From CAZDRI01 sp964508055 (GTDB lineage: Bacteria > Pseudomonadota > Gammaproteobacteria > PS1 > Pseudothioglobaceae): a DNA stretch of 30,430 nt. This document shows, piece by piece, positions 1 through 7,218 of the stretch; within the stretch, counting starts at the first letter, position 1; every line of letters starts with the position of its first letter. Under the pieces are notes generated by a model. The model saw only the letters and a program-made list of their open reading frames with translations. It was not told where the DNA came from and ran no database searches. The DNA lies in the NCBI GenBank assembly GCA_964508055.1, contig CAZDRI010000021.1:1-30430 (forward strand), given 5' to 3'. The position numbers and the translations under genes were made by a program.

Positions 1-59
1 ATAATCCTAGTTATTTTTGGTATAACCCTAAAGATAAGAAAGTGGAACTAAACAATTAG
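1..59 (+). CDS. C-terminal end of an unidentified protein (partial)
   Basis: A reading frame enters from the left edge (first full codon at 3) and stops with TAG at 57-59, giving only 18 residues that end in KVELNN. This is too short to identify. The following broken gene overlaps it by a few bases on the same strand, which suggests the two were once translationally linked. Confidence 0.4.
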   Translation, partial: NPSYFWYNPKDKKVELNN

Positions 60-541
60 TTTTATTTCTTATATTTTCACAATCAATATTTTCTTATAAT
101 TATGTTTTTAATGATAATATTTTACAAAGTAGAGACTATAAAGCAGATTTAATTGAATGTTCTACATCATATACTAATTGTTATAAAAAACAAGAAAATA
201 TAAATAGAAATACCAATAAACAAATTGTATTAAATAATTTAAATTCAGTTAATAAAAATTATATTGTTATATTTAAATTTAATGATAACTCTTTATGGAG
301 ATCTTGGTTAGAAGCTTGGGGACAATCAAGTTCACAAACTTTTTATTCAAGTAATTTCCCAAATCATTATATAAATTCTAAATTATCTTACCAAAGAGGC
401 TCTTCTCATGGAGATTCTTATAATCATTTATCAAATAATAAATGTGAATTAAGCAATTTAGAATTTTCAAATAATCAAATAAGTGTTAATTCAAATTTAA
501 GAAATAATGCTTTTCCTTATTTTTCAATAATGAAATCTTTA

Positions 542-565
542 GTTCCCAAGCAGGAACTTGGGAAC
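542..565. repeat. REP-like palindrome
   Basis: A perfect 9-bp inverted repeat, GTTCCCAAG and CTTGGGAAC, is separated by 6 bases and followed by GA. It resembles the dispersed CTTGGGAACGA-type REP palindromes found in many bacterial genomes. Here it lies inside the coding frame of the broken gene, where the repaired frame reads SSQAGTWER. It could be an exonised repeat or a coincidence. Confidence 0.45.
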
Positions 566-625
566 GAACGGATATTTCTGTACCAAATTTACAAGATGAT
601 GAAAAAATTTTAATTTATTTTGATA

Positions 626-785
626 AATCTAAGACCATTGCAAAATAGCTTATTGGGGATGGAGTTTGAGGAAGGGGAGATACATTGTTTCTTAATTTAT
701 TGATTTTACTCCCCTTCCTTATACAAACAACTTGGATAAAGATGTTGTGAAATGTGTTTTTTACATTTTGCAACACTCTTAATCT
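626..785. mobile_element. MITE-like element, 150 bp (631-780), flanked by AATCT duplications
   Basis: The ends are imperfect terminal inverted repeats of 15 bp: AAGACCATTGCAAAA at 631-645 and TTTTGCAACACTCTT at 766-780, matching at 12 of 15 positions. They resemble the GAGACCxTTGCAAAA ends of IS5-type elements. The element is bounded by AATCT at 626-630 and again at 781-785, a candidate 5-bp target duplication. It encodes nothing. Inside are a perfect 11-bp inverted repeat (AGGAAGGGGAG at 669-679 and CTCCCCTTCCT at 709-719) and a hairpin (AAATGT at 750-755 with ACATTT at 763-768). Removing the element with one duplication rejoins the host frame exactly. This supports true insertion of a non-autonomous element, whose mobilising transposase is not in the window. 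Confidence 0.65.
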
Positions 786-863
786 GTAATTTCAAATATT
801 AGTGAAATAATTGTTGATAAACATCTTAATAAAATAAACAATGAAATTCAAGTTATTCAATAA

Positions 864-1132
864 ACAAAGACTTAAAAAGTAATAAATTGTATTTTGAAAG
901 TATAAAGTTTTTATATCAGAGATTGGCATTACCGCATCCGTATTAATATTTAATACTATCCTTTAATTTTAAATATCTTAATTGGTAAATTATATTTCTT
1001 AATAATTAACTCAACCTTTGTAGTTTATCTATCACAATTATTTTTACATATTAAGGTTGTTGCTGGCTTTTTATCTAATCACCATCTTAATATAGTGTAG
1101 ATTTAAAAAATGATAATTTGCACTTATATTGA
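864..1132. other. Non-coding A+T-rich spacer upstream of the sox operon
   Basis: No convincing gene is present on either strand. On the minus strand there are scraps of open frame (for example one reading KPATTLICKNNCDR before a stop, near 1035-1080) that might be decayed transposase or another old gene, but I cannot identify them. A short ATATTAAG/CTTAATAT inverted repeat lies at about 1048-1095. Confidence 0.4.
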
Positions 1133-1148
1133 ACATATAATAATATGT
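1133..1148. promoter_or_regulatory. Short palindrome upstream of the soxX promoter
   Basis: ACATAT and ATATGT form a perfect 6-bp inverted repeat around AATA. It lies about 33 bases upstream of the soxX -35 box, where an auxiliary operator could sit. In DNA this A+T-rich a chance palindrome is possible. Confidence 0.3.
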
Positions 1149-1172
1149 ATTGGAGGTTACAATAAGATGCTT

Positions 1173-1202
1173 ACGATAATTTGACTTAAGAAAAATTATC
1201 GT
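1173..1202. promoter_or_regulatory. Candidate operator of the sox operon
   Basis: A perfect 10-bp inverted repeat, ACGATAATTT (1173-1182) and AAATTATCGT (1193-1202), is separated by 10 bases. The left arm runs into the -35 box and the right arm ends directly before the -10 box, so a bound dimer would block RNA polymerase. Sox operons elsewhere are repressed by the ArsR-family protein SoxR. No regulator gene lies in this window, so the protein that binds here is unknown. Confidence 0.55.
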
Positions 1203-1208
1203 TATAAT
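1181..1208 (+). promoter_or_regulatory. Sigma70 promoter of soxXYZAK
   Basis: A TTGACT -35 box (1181-1186) and a perfect TATAAT -10 box (1203-1208) are separated by 16 bp. Transcription would start near 1215, giving a leader of about 48 bases before the soxX ATG. A good ribosome-binding site (AGAGGGGAAA) lies just before that ATG. It is the best promoter I see in the window. Confidence 0.75.
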
Positions 1209-1262
1209 GTCTCAAAATAAATTTGTATTTAATTAATAATAAGAGAATAAGAGGGGAAATTT

Positions 1263-1616
1263 ATGTTAAATATAACATCGTTTAAATCGTTTAAAATAAT
1301 AATTACTTTAATTATTTCACTACTTCTTCCAATATCTGCTAATGCAAGTGTTGCTGAAGGAAAAAAAATAGCATTTGACCGCAAGAAAGGAAATTGCTTA
1401 GCATGCCATATGGCAAGTGATGGTAAACTTCCTGGTAATGTAGGCCCCCCTTTAATTGCCATGAAAGCAAGATTCCCAAATAAAGAAGATTTACTAAAAC
1501 AGATTTATGATGCTAGAATTGCAAATCCTCATACTATAATGCCGCCATTCGGGGCTCATGAAATTTTAACAAAAGATGAAGTTAGTAAAATTACTGACTT
1601 TATATATTCATTGTAA
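1263..1616 (+). CDS. soxX: SoxX, c-type cytochrome subunit of the SoxXA complex
   Basis: SoxX is the small monohaem subunit of SoxXA, the periplasmic cytochrome that couples thiosulfate oxidatively to the SoxY carrier. The 117-residue product starts with a Sec signal peptide (hydrophobic residues 11-25, likely cleavage after ANA). It carries one haem motif, C45-L-A-C48-H49, and a probable distal Met ligand in IMPPFG (M93). GPPL and MPPFGAHEILT are typical of the family. Length is normal. The start is set by AGAGGGGAAATTT just upstream. It is the first gene of a five-gene operon behind the promoter at 1181-1208. Confidence 0.93.
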   Translation: MLNITSFKSFKIIITLIISLLLPISANASVAEGKKIAFDRKKGNCLACHMASDGKLPGNVGPPLIAMKARFPNKEDLLKQIYDARIANPHTIMPPFGAHEILTKDEVSKITDFIYSL

Positions 1617-1652
1617 ACTTAATTAACCATTATTCTACGGAGATATAAAATT

Positions 1653-2102
1653 ATGGAAAGAAGAAAATTTATAAAAAATGTAGCTACAAGCAGTGTTGCA
1701 TTAGCTACTATTACCAGCTTAAAAACCAATTTAGTTTTTGCTGATAATCATACCCCTATTGAGAAAAAAGCTAAAGAATTAACTGCTGCAATAAAATCTG
1801 CTCAAGCAGGCGCATTTAAAATAAAAGCACCAAATGTTGCAGAAAATGGAGCTGTAGTTCCAGTGACTTTAGATGCAAGTAAAATGGATGGAGTAGAAGA
1901 AGTTAGTATATTAGTCCCTGGCAATCCAGGACAGCCATTAGCAGTATCATTCTCTACTATGAATGGCAGTAAAGCTTATATTTCTACTAGAATTAAAATG
2001 GGCAAAACCTCTCCTGTAGTATTTTTAGTTAAGGCAAATAATGGTAAATATTACAAAAAAGAAAAAGAGGTTAAAGTTACCATCGGTGGATGTGGTGGTT
2101 AA
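1653..2102 (+). CDS. soxY: SoxY, sulfur-carrier subunit of SoxYZ
   Basis: SoxY carries the sulfur substrate covalently on a C-terminal cysteine while SoxXA and SoxB act on it in the periplasm. The 149-residue protein begins with a twin-arginine signal (RRKFIK at residues 3-8, then a hydrophobic stretch and cleavage near VFA), so it should be exported folded, probably with SoxZ. It ends in the diagnostic GGCGG motif, with C147 as the carrier residue. CGGAG precedes the ATG at a suitable distance. It lies 36 bases after soxX. Confidence 0.95.
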   Translation: MERRKFIKNVATSSVALATITSLKTNLVFADNHTPIEKKAKELTAAIKSAQAGAFKIKAPNVAENGAVVPVTLDASKMDGVEEVSILVPGNPGQPLAVSFSTMNGSKAYISTRIKMGKTSPVVFLVKANNGKYYKKEKEVKVTIGGCGG

Positions 2103-2136
2103 TTTTTATATAGCTAATTAATAATAGGAGAATAAA

Positions 2137-2448
2137 ATGTCAATAAAACTCAAAGCAAAAGCAAGTAAAAAAACTGGAATAATTAAAGTAAGAATGCTTG
2201 TTAATCATCCAATGCATACTGGTCTTGTTACCAATAAAAAAACAGGTAAAAAAATCCCAGCAAATTATATTTCAGAACTATCTGTAGCAAAAAATGGCTC
2301 TACATTTGCAAGCGGAATGGTAACTGGTAGCGTATCTAAAAATCCATATTTTGCCTTTTTAGTAGATGGCAAAAAAGGAGATACAATTTCAGTATCTTAT
2401 GTTGACCTTAAAGGCAAAAAAGGCTCAGCAACTGTTAAGTCAAAATAA
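2137..2448 (+). CDS. soxZ: SoxZ, partner subunit of the SoxYZ carrier
   Basis: SoxZ pairs with SoxY to form the carrier complex. The 103-residue, lysine-rich, beta-type protein has family features such as HPMHTG (residues 24-29), PANYI and the FASGMVTGSVSKNPYFAF stretch. It has no signal peptide and would be co-exported with SoxY through the Tat route. An AGGAG site lies before the ATG. The soxY-soxZ gap is 34 bases. Confidence 0.95.
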   Translation: MSIKLKAKASKKTGIIKVRMLVNHPMHTGLVTNKKTGKKIPANYISELSVAKNGSTFASGMVTGSVSKNPYFAFLVDGKKGDTISVSYVDLKGKKGSATVKSK

Positions 2449-2468
2449 ATAAAAAGGGGAAAAGTTAT

Positions 2469-3293
2469 ATGAAAAAAACAATAATAACCATACTGATTTT
2501 CAGCTTTTATGCATTAACAATTGGTTTTGCTAATGCTGATATGGAAGCCGATAGAAAAGCTTTTACTAATTACTTTTATAATAAGTTCCCAAGCACTCCA
2601 AAAGATGACTATATTAATGGTGTTTATTCAATTGATAAAGGATCTCGTGAACAATGGGAAGCAATTGAAGAATTACCTCCATATGAGCAGGGGATTGATA
2701 AAGGTGAGGCATTATTTGCTAAACTTGGTTTAGCTAAATGCTCTCAATTTAAAGATTATGAAAATGGAGTAAGACAAAATTACCCTTATTTTTCAGAAAA
2801 AGAAAACAAAGTTATTACCTTAGAAAGTGATATTCAAAGTTGTATTAAAAGTTTAGGCAAAAAGAGAATAGGTTGGAATAAAGGTAAAATGGCACACCTT
2901 AGTGCATACTTAGGTTATTTATCAAGAGGTCATAAATATAATGTAAAAGTTGATTCTGCAGGTGCTAAAAAAGCTTATGAAGATGGAAAGCGTTTTTATT
3001 ATGCTAAGCGCGGTCAATTAAACCTTTCGTGTGCTGATTGTCATGTATATAATTCTGGCAACTATGTTCGTGCTGATTTATTATCTCCTGGTTTAGGTCA
3101 TCCTAGTGGTTTTCCTGTTTATCGCTCAAAGTGGGGTAATATGGGGACATTGCATCGTCGTTTTGGTGGATGTAACAAACAAGTTCGTGCTAAACCTTTT
3201 AAACCTCAAGGTAAAGAATACAGTAACTTAGAATTTTTCTTAAGTGCAATGTCTAATGGTTTAGAAATAAATGCACCCTCTGCAAGAAAATAA
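2469..3293 (+). CDS. soxA: SoxA, haem subunit of the SoxXA complex
   Basis: SoxA with SoxX joins thiosulfate to the SoxY cysteine. The 274-residue protein has a Sec signal peptide (residues 1-23). It has a single haem motif, C188-A-D-C191-H192, and the family's catalytic cysteine haem ligand, C235, in RRFGGCNKQVRAKPF. In the N-terminal domain C91 and C125 remain but no CxxCH is present. This is therefore the monohaem type, where those cysteines form a disulfide in known homologues. An AGGGGA site precedes the ATG. Confidence 0.94.
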   Translation: MKKTIITILIFSFYALTIGFANADMEADRKAFTNYFYNKFPSTPKDDYINGVYSIDKGSREQWEAIEELPPYEQGIDKGEALFAKLGLAKCSQFKDYENGVRQNYPYFSEKENKVITLESDIQSCIKSLGKKRIGWNKGKMAHLSAYLGYLSRGHKYNVKVDSAGAKKAYEDGKRFYYAKRGQLNLSCADCHVYNSGNYVRADLLSPGLGHPSGFPVYRSKWGNMGTLHRRFGGCNKQVRAKPFKPQGKEYSNLEFFLSAMSNGLEINAPSARK

Positions 3294-3305
3294 GGAGATA
3301 TGGAT

Positions 3306-3638
3306 ATGAACAAAATTAGTATTATATTAACTGCTTTTTTATTAAGCTTAACAGTTAACACTGCTGCATATGATAGTAAACATAACTGGAATAATCCTAC
3401 AAGTAGTGCAATGCCTGCTTCAGCTGCTATTATAAAATCTGCGAAAGCAGAGTATAAAAAAGCACTAAAAGTGAGCTTTGCGTGGAGAGATACTGCTAAG
3501 ATGATTAAAAAAGCTGAAAAATTAGCAAAAAAAGGAAAAATGTCTGCAGCAATTAAATTAGCAAAAAAAGCTAAAAACCAAGCTATAAATGGTCAAAAGC
3601 AAGCTGAAATAGCAAAAACAGCCGGTCCACTTTTTTAA
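3306..3638 (+). CDS. soxK: SoxK, SoxXA-binding protein
   Basis: This small lysine- and alanine-rich exported protein (110 residues) resembles the SoxXA-binding proteins that enhance SoxXA activity in some sulfur oxidisers. It has a signal peptide (residues 1-19, ending TAA), then FAWRDT followed by helical KKAEKLAKKGKMSAAIKLA-type repeats. I chose the ATG at 3306 because the AAGGAG at 3292-3297 sits 8 bases before it. The ATG at 3300 is only 2 bases away from that site. It is the last gene of the sox operon, followed directly by a terminator. Confidence 0.82.
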   Translation: MNKISIILTAFLLSLTVNTAAYDSKHNWNNPTSSAMPASAAIIKSAKAEYKKALKVSFAWRDTAKMIKKAEKLAKKGKMSAAIKLAKKAKNQAINGQKQAEIAKTAGPLF

Positions 3639-3660
3639 TTTTTAAAAATTAATAATTATT

Positions 3661-3691
3661 AAAAATGCCCCTTAATGGGGCATTTTTTTTT
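3661..3691 (+). terminator. Rho-independent terminator of the sox operon
   Basis: AAAAATGCCCC and GGGGCATTTTT form an 11-bp stem around the loop TTAAT, and the T run continues to 3691. The four G:C pairs stand out in this A+T-rich sequence. It begins 22 bases after the soxK stop and should end the sox transcript just before dnaE. Confidence 0.93.
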
Positions 3692-3700
3692 ATTTATAAT
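3672..3700 (+). promoter_or_regulatory. Candidate dnaE promoter overlapping the sox terminator
   Basis: A perfect TATAAT lies at 3695-3700. A 17-bp spacer upstream gives only a poor -35 (TTAATG, 3672-3677), which lies inside the sox terminator hairpin. Transcription would begin near 3707, at or beside the dnaE start codon, predicting a leaderless or nearly leaderless mRNA. There is no ribosome-binding site before dnaE, which fits. Confidence 0.4.
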
Positions 3701-3707
3701 AATGCAT

Positions 3708-6700
3708 ATGCATAAATATACTCATCTACATTGTCACTCTGAATATTCAATAAAAAATAGCTTAATTCGTATAGATAGTCTAATTAATAAAACAAAATCT
3801 CTTGGTATGGATTCTATTGCTATTACAGATGAAAATAACTTATTTGCTGCAATTAAATTTTATAAAAAAGCAATTCAGGCGAATATAAAGCCTATATTTG
3901 GTTCTGAGATAGTAGTTAAAAACAATGAGTTTTATTTTAAAGTTTTATTACTATGCCAAAATCATCAAGGTTATTTAAACTTATGTCAATTAATCTCTAA
4001 TCAATATCTAAATAGAGATAACAATAATAATGTTTTTATAAGTATTGAAGATTTAAAAAAATTTTCTCAAGGTTTAATTCTAATTAATTGTGCTGTTGAT
4101 GGTGATATTAATCAATACTTATTAAAAAATAATTTTGAAAAAGCCAAACAAACAACTTTATTCTGGAATGAATGTTTTAATGATAGGTTTTATTTAGCTG
4201 TTCAAAGAACAAAAAAACCAAACGATGAAAAACTTCTTAGGTTAACTTTAGAACTTGCACATATAACAAATATCCCAGTGGTAGCAACTAATTGCGTTCT
4301 TTTTTTAGAAAAAGAAAATTTTAATGCTCATGAAGTTAGAGTTTGTATAACTCAAGGAGGTTACTTAGATGATGTAAATCGTAAAAAAAAATATAGCGAA
4401 GAGCAATATTTAAAATCAACAGAAGAGATGAATGAGCTGTTTTCTGATATACCTAAGGTTCTAATAAACAGTTATGAAATAGCTAAACGCTGCAATCTTA
4501 GTTTTAGTTTAAAAAGCAAAAACTTTTTACCAAACTTTCCTATACCTAAAGGTGAGAATTTAGTAGATTATTTTAATAAAGAGGCTTTTTTAGGGTTAGA
4601 AAAAATATCAAAAAGCAAAGATATTAATTATGCTGTTTATAAAGAGCGTTTAAAATATGAGATAACAATAATTAATGAAATGGGTTTTTCTGGCTATTTT
4701 TTGATAGTATCTGATTTTATTCGTTGGGCAAAATCAAAAAGCATCCCTGTAGGTCCAGGTCGTGGTTCAGGAGCGGGTTCGTTAGCTGCTTATTGCTTAG
4801 ACATTACAAGTGTTGACCCTATTGAGCATGAATTATTATTTGAAAGATTCTTAAACCCTGGAAGAACATCATCCATGCCTGACTTTGATATTGATTTTTG
4901 CACTGTTAGGCGTGAAGAAGTCATTGACTATGTAAGCAATAAATATGGCAGTGAAAAAGTATCGCAGATAATAACTTATGGAACTATGTTGGCTAAAGGT
5001 GTAATTCGTGATGTAGGTAGGGTAATGGGGCATGCTTATGGCTTTAGTGATGAGTTAGCAAGACTTATACCAAATGAACTTAAAATGACTTTAGATAAGG
5101 CGTTAGAAGATTCCAAAGAATTAAAAGAAAAATATGATAGTAATGAAAGTGTAAAAGACTTAATAGATACAGCAAAAGAGCTAGAGAATTTAGTTAGAAA
5201 TGTAGGGACTCATGCTGGAGGCATTGTTATTGCACCAAATAAGATAAGTGATTTTTGTCCAATATATAAAGGCGATAGCGAAGATGATAGTATAGTATCT
5301 CAATTTGACAAAGATGATATTGAAGATATAGGATTAGTTAAATTTGATTTTTTAGGTCTTAGTAATCTAACTGTAATTAATCAAACATTAGAAATTATTG
5401 AGGCAAACTTCAATACAAAAATAGATATAGATAATTTAGCTTTAGATGATAAAAAAACATATGATTTACTGCAAAAATGTTTAACTGTTGGAGTATTCCA
5501 ATTAGAATCTGAAGGTATTCGCAGTTATTTAAAAAAACTAAAACCCGACTGTTTTGATGATATTGTAGCAATTTTAGCACTTTATCGCCCAGGCCCATTA
5601 TCATTTGACAAAGGTAGAATGGTTGATGATTATATTAATGTAAAGCATGGCGCCAAAGCTAAATATCCTCATCAAAAATTAGAAAAAATATTAAAGCCTA
5701 CTAATGGTATATTTTTATACCAAGAGCAAGTAATGCAAAGTGCCCAAATCCTAGCAAACTATAGTTTAGTATCTGCTGATACTTTAAGGCGTGCAATGGG
5801 TAAGAAAAAACCTGAAGAGATGGCAGAACAAAGAAGTGTTTTTATAGAAGGCTGTGAAAAAAATAAAATACCTCATAAAAAAGCCAATGAAATATTTAAT
5901 TTGATTGATACATTTTCAGGATATGGCTTTAATAAATCACACTCTGTAGCCTATGCAATAATATCTTATCAAACAGCTTATTTAAAGGCTAACTACCCTG
6001 CTGCTTTTATGGCCGCAGTTTTATCAAATGCTATGGGTGATACTGATAGGATTGCTTTTACTATTAAAGAAAGCAAAAATATGGGTATAAATATACTTAG
6101 CCCATCAATTAATAGCTCAAATTATATGTTTTCTGTTATAAATGATAAAAATATAAATTACGGCTTAGGAGCTATTAAAGGAGTAGGTGAAGGACTGATA
6201 AAAGAAATTGAAAGAGTAAGAAAAAATAAAAAATTCAAAGATTTATTTGATTTTTGTCTGCGCATAGAAAAAATCTTTTTAAATAAAAGAGCAATTGAAT
6301 CTTTGATTTTTAGTGGAGCATTTGATGAGTTTGGCATACACCGCAAAAGTTTAATAAAAACTTTAGATTCTGCTATTAAACAAGCAGAGCAATATCAACA
6401 CAGTAAAAAAATAGGTCAGAACTTCTTATTTAATAATGCAGAAAGTCCTAATGATAAAGTGCATTATAAGTGCATACCATGGGGCAGAGACCAAGAATTA
6501 GAAATGGAAAAAAATGTTTTAGGTTTTTATTTTAGTGCTCATCCAACAAATTTTTATGAAAATGATTTAAAACTTATAAATGCTAAATTTATACATCAAA
6601 TAGTTATGCGCAATAATAGAAATGCAAGCGTTGCTGGATTAATCACTAATATTAATTTCAAACATACTAAAAATGGCAAAATGGCAGCAGTAACTATTGA

Positions 6701-7115
6701 AGATGGTAAAAAAGATATAGTTGCTGTATTCTTTTCTAAAAATTTAACTATTAGCAATGAAGAAAATTTAATTTTGAATAAAGTTGTTATTGTTAATGGT
6801 AGAATAAAAAAAGATTTCAAAAATAAATGGCAAATTGTAGCAAAAGATATTGACTTAATATCTAATGTAAAAATAAGATATGCCAAGTATTTGAAAATTA
6901 TTTTAACAAAAATAGAAGAAGATAAATTCAATAAATTAGCAAGGCTACTGCATGATAACAAAGGAAAATGTCCCGTTGCAATTGTCTATAAAAATGATGA
7001 ATCGCAAGGCGCTTTAAAACTAAACTCAAACTGGAATGTTTATCCGACTAATGAATTAAAACATAAAGTTAATAAACTTTTAGGAAATAATAAAGCCAAT
7101 ATTATTTATAATTAA
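3708..7115 (+). CDS. dnaE: DNA polymerase III alpha subunit
   Basis: This is the catalytic subunit of the replicative polymerase. The 1135-residue product starts with a PHP domain (HLHCHSEYS near the N terminus). The C-family polymerase core holds the catalytic aspartates in PDFDIDF (D392, D394) and KFDFLGL (D547), plus GPGRGSGAGS and the GYGFNKSHSVAYA stretch. A C-terminal OB domain follows (SVAGLITNI, about residue 975 on). Length is close to the E. coli enzyme. The start is the ATG at 3708 (MHKYTHLHCH) or 3702 (MHMHKY). A frame extending up to 3675 would begin inside the terminator loop and is unlikely. No error-prone DnaE2 features were noted. Confidence 0.95.
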   Translation: MHKYTHLHCHSEYSIKNSLIRIDSLINKTKSLGMDSIAITDENNLFAAIKFYKKAIQANIKPIFGSEIVVKNNEFYFKVLLLCQNHQGYLNLCQLISNQYLNRDNNNNVFISIEDLKKFSQGLILINCAVDGDINQYLLKNNFEKAKQTTLFWNECFNDRFYLAVQRTKKPNDEKLLRLTLELAHITNIPVVATNCVLFLEKENFNAHEVRVCITQGGYLDDVNRKKKYSEEQYLKSTEEMNELFSDIPKVLINSYEIAKRCNLSFSLKSKNFLPNFPIPKGENLVDYFNKEAFLGLEKISKSKDINYAVYKERLKYEITIINEMGFSGYFLIVSDFIRWAKSKSIPVGPGRGSGAGSLAAYCLDITSVDPIEHELLFERFLNPGRTSSMPDFDIDFCTVRREEVIDYVSNKYGSEKVSQIITYGTMLAKGVIRDVGRVMGHAYGFSDELARLIPNELKMTLDKALEDSKELKEKYDSNESVKDLIDTAKELENLVRNVGTHAGGIVIAPNKISDFCPIYKGDSEDDSIVSQFDKDDIEDIGLVKFDFLGLSNLTVINQTLEIIEANFNTKIDIDNLALDDKKTYDLLQKCLTVGVFQLESEGIRSYLKKLKPDCFDDIVAILALYRPGPLSFDKGRMVDDYINVKHGAKAKYPHQKLEKILKPTNGIFLYQEQVMQSAQILANYSLVSADTLRRAMGKKKPEEMAEQRSVFIEGCEKNKIPHKKANEIFNLIDTFSGYGFNKSHSVAYAIISYQTAYLKANYPAAFMAAVLSNAMGDTDRIAFTIKESKNMGINILSPSINSSNYMFSVINDKNINYGLGAIKGVGEGLIKEIERVRKNKKFKDLFDFCLRIEKIFLNKRAIESLIFSGAFDEFGIHRKSLIKTLDSAIKQAEQYQHSKKIGQNFLFNNAESPNDKVHYKCIPWGRDQELEMEKNVLGFYFSAHPTNFYENDLKLINAKFIHQIVMRNNRNASVAGLITNINFKHTKNGKMAAVTIEDGKKDIVAVFFSKNLTISNEENLILNKVVIVNGRIKKDFKNKWQIVAKDIDLISNVKIRYAKYLKIILTKIEEDKFNKLARLLHDNKGKCPVAIVYKNDESQGALKLNSNWNVYPTNELKHKVNKLLGNNKANIIYN

Positions 7116-7117
7116 AA

Positions 7118-7181
7118 TTATTTTACAATTTACAATCATTAGCACTCAAACTAATAACAAGATGTAGATATTGTAAAATAA
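7118..7181. repeat. 12-bp inverted repeat between dnaE and def
   Basis: TTATTTTACAAT (7118-7129) and ATTGTAAAATAA (7170-7181) are perfect inverted copies with 40 bases between them. The 103-base gap also holds TTAGCACTC (7139-7147). The repeat could be an operator pair, a long-loop mRNA structure, or a chance feature of A+T-rich DNA. Confidence 0.4.
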
Positions 7182-7218
7182 ATGTATATTTTTATGTTTA
7201 GTAATATTTTTAACTAAA

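Larger units (their letters stand above)
47..863 (+). pseudogene. Disrupted gene for an unrecognised, probably exported protein
   Basis: After in-silico repair this is one frame of about 220 codons. It begins with KQLVLFLIFSQSIFS, a good signal peptide, directly after an ACT codon (47-49) where an ATG would be expected; there is no ATG, GTG or TTG upstream in frame. The frame is open to the T run at 520-524. Adding one T there joins it to the frame reading FFNNEIFSSQAGTWERTDI and on to FDKS at 628-630. Removing the MITE plus one AATCT copy then joins it in frame to VISNISEIIVDKHLNKINN and a stop at 861-863. A Cys pair (ECSTSYTNC) and aromatic segments are visible, but I recognise no family. 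The MITE lesion is directly visible. The start loss and T-run slip are inferences and could be sequencing error. Confidence 0.6.

Noticed and set aside
542..565. REP palindrome as the cause of the frameshift in the broken gene
   Set aside because: The alternative frame is already sensible upstream of the palindrome (FFNNEIFSSQ), so the shift lies in the T run at 520-524.
1229..1462. Minus-strand reading frame opposite soxX
   Set aside because: It is a shadow of soxX with no ribosome-binding site and no recognisable product.
3675..3707. Upstream start for dnaE at 3675
   Set aside because: It would begin inside the loop of the sox terminator and add residues that do not match the family; HLHCHSEYS lies near the N terminus from 3702/3708.
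7139..7147. CIRCE heat-shock element (TTAGCACTC)
   Set aside because: Only one half-site is present; the inverted partner GAGTGCTAA is missing.
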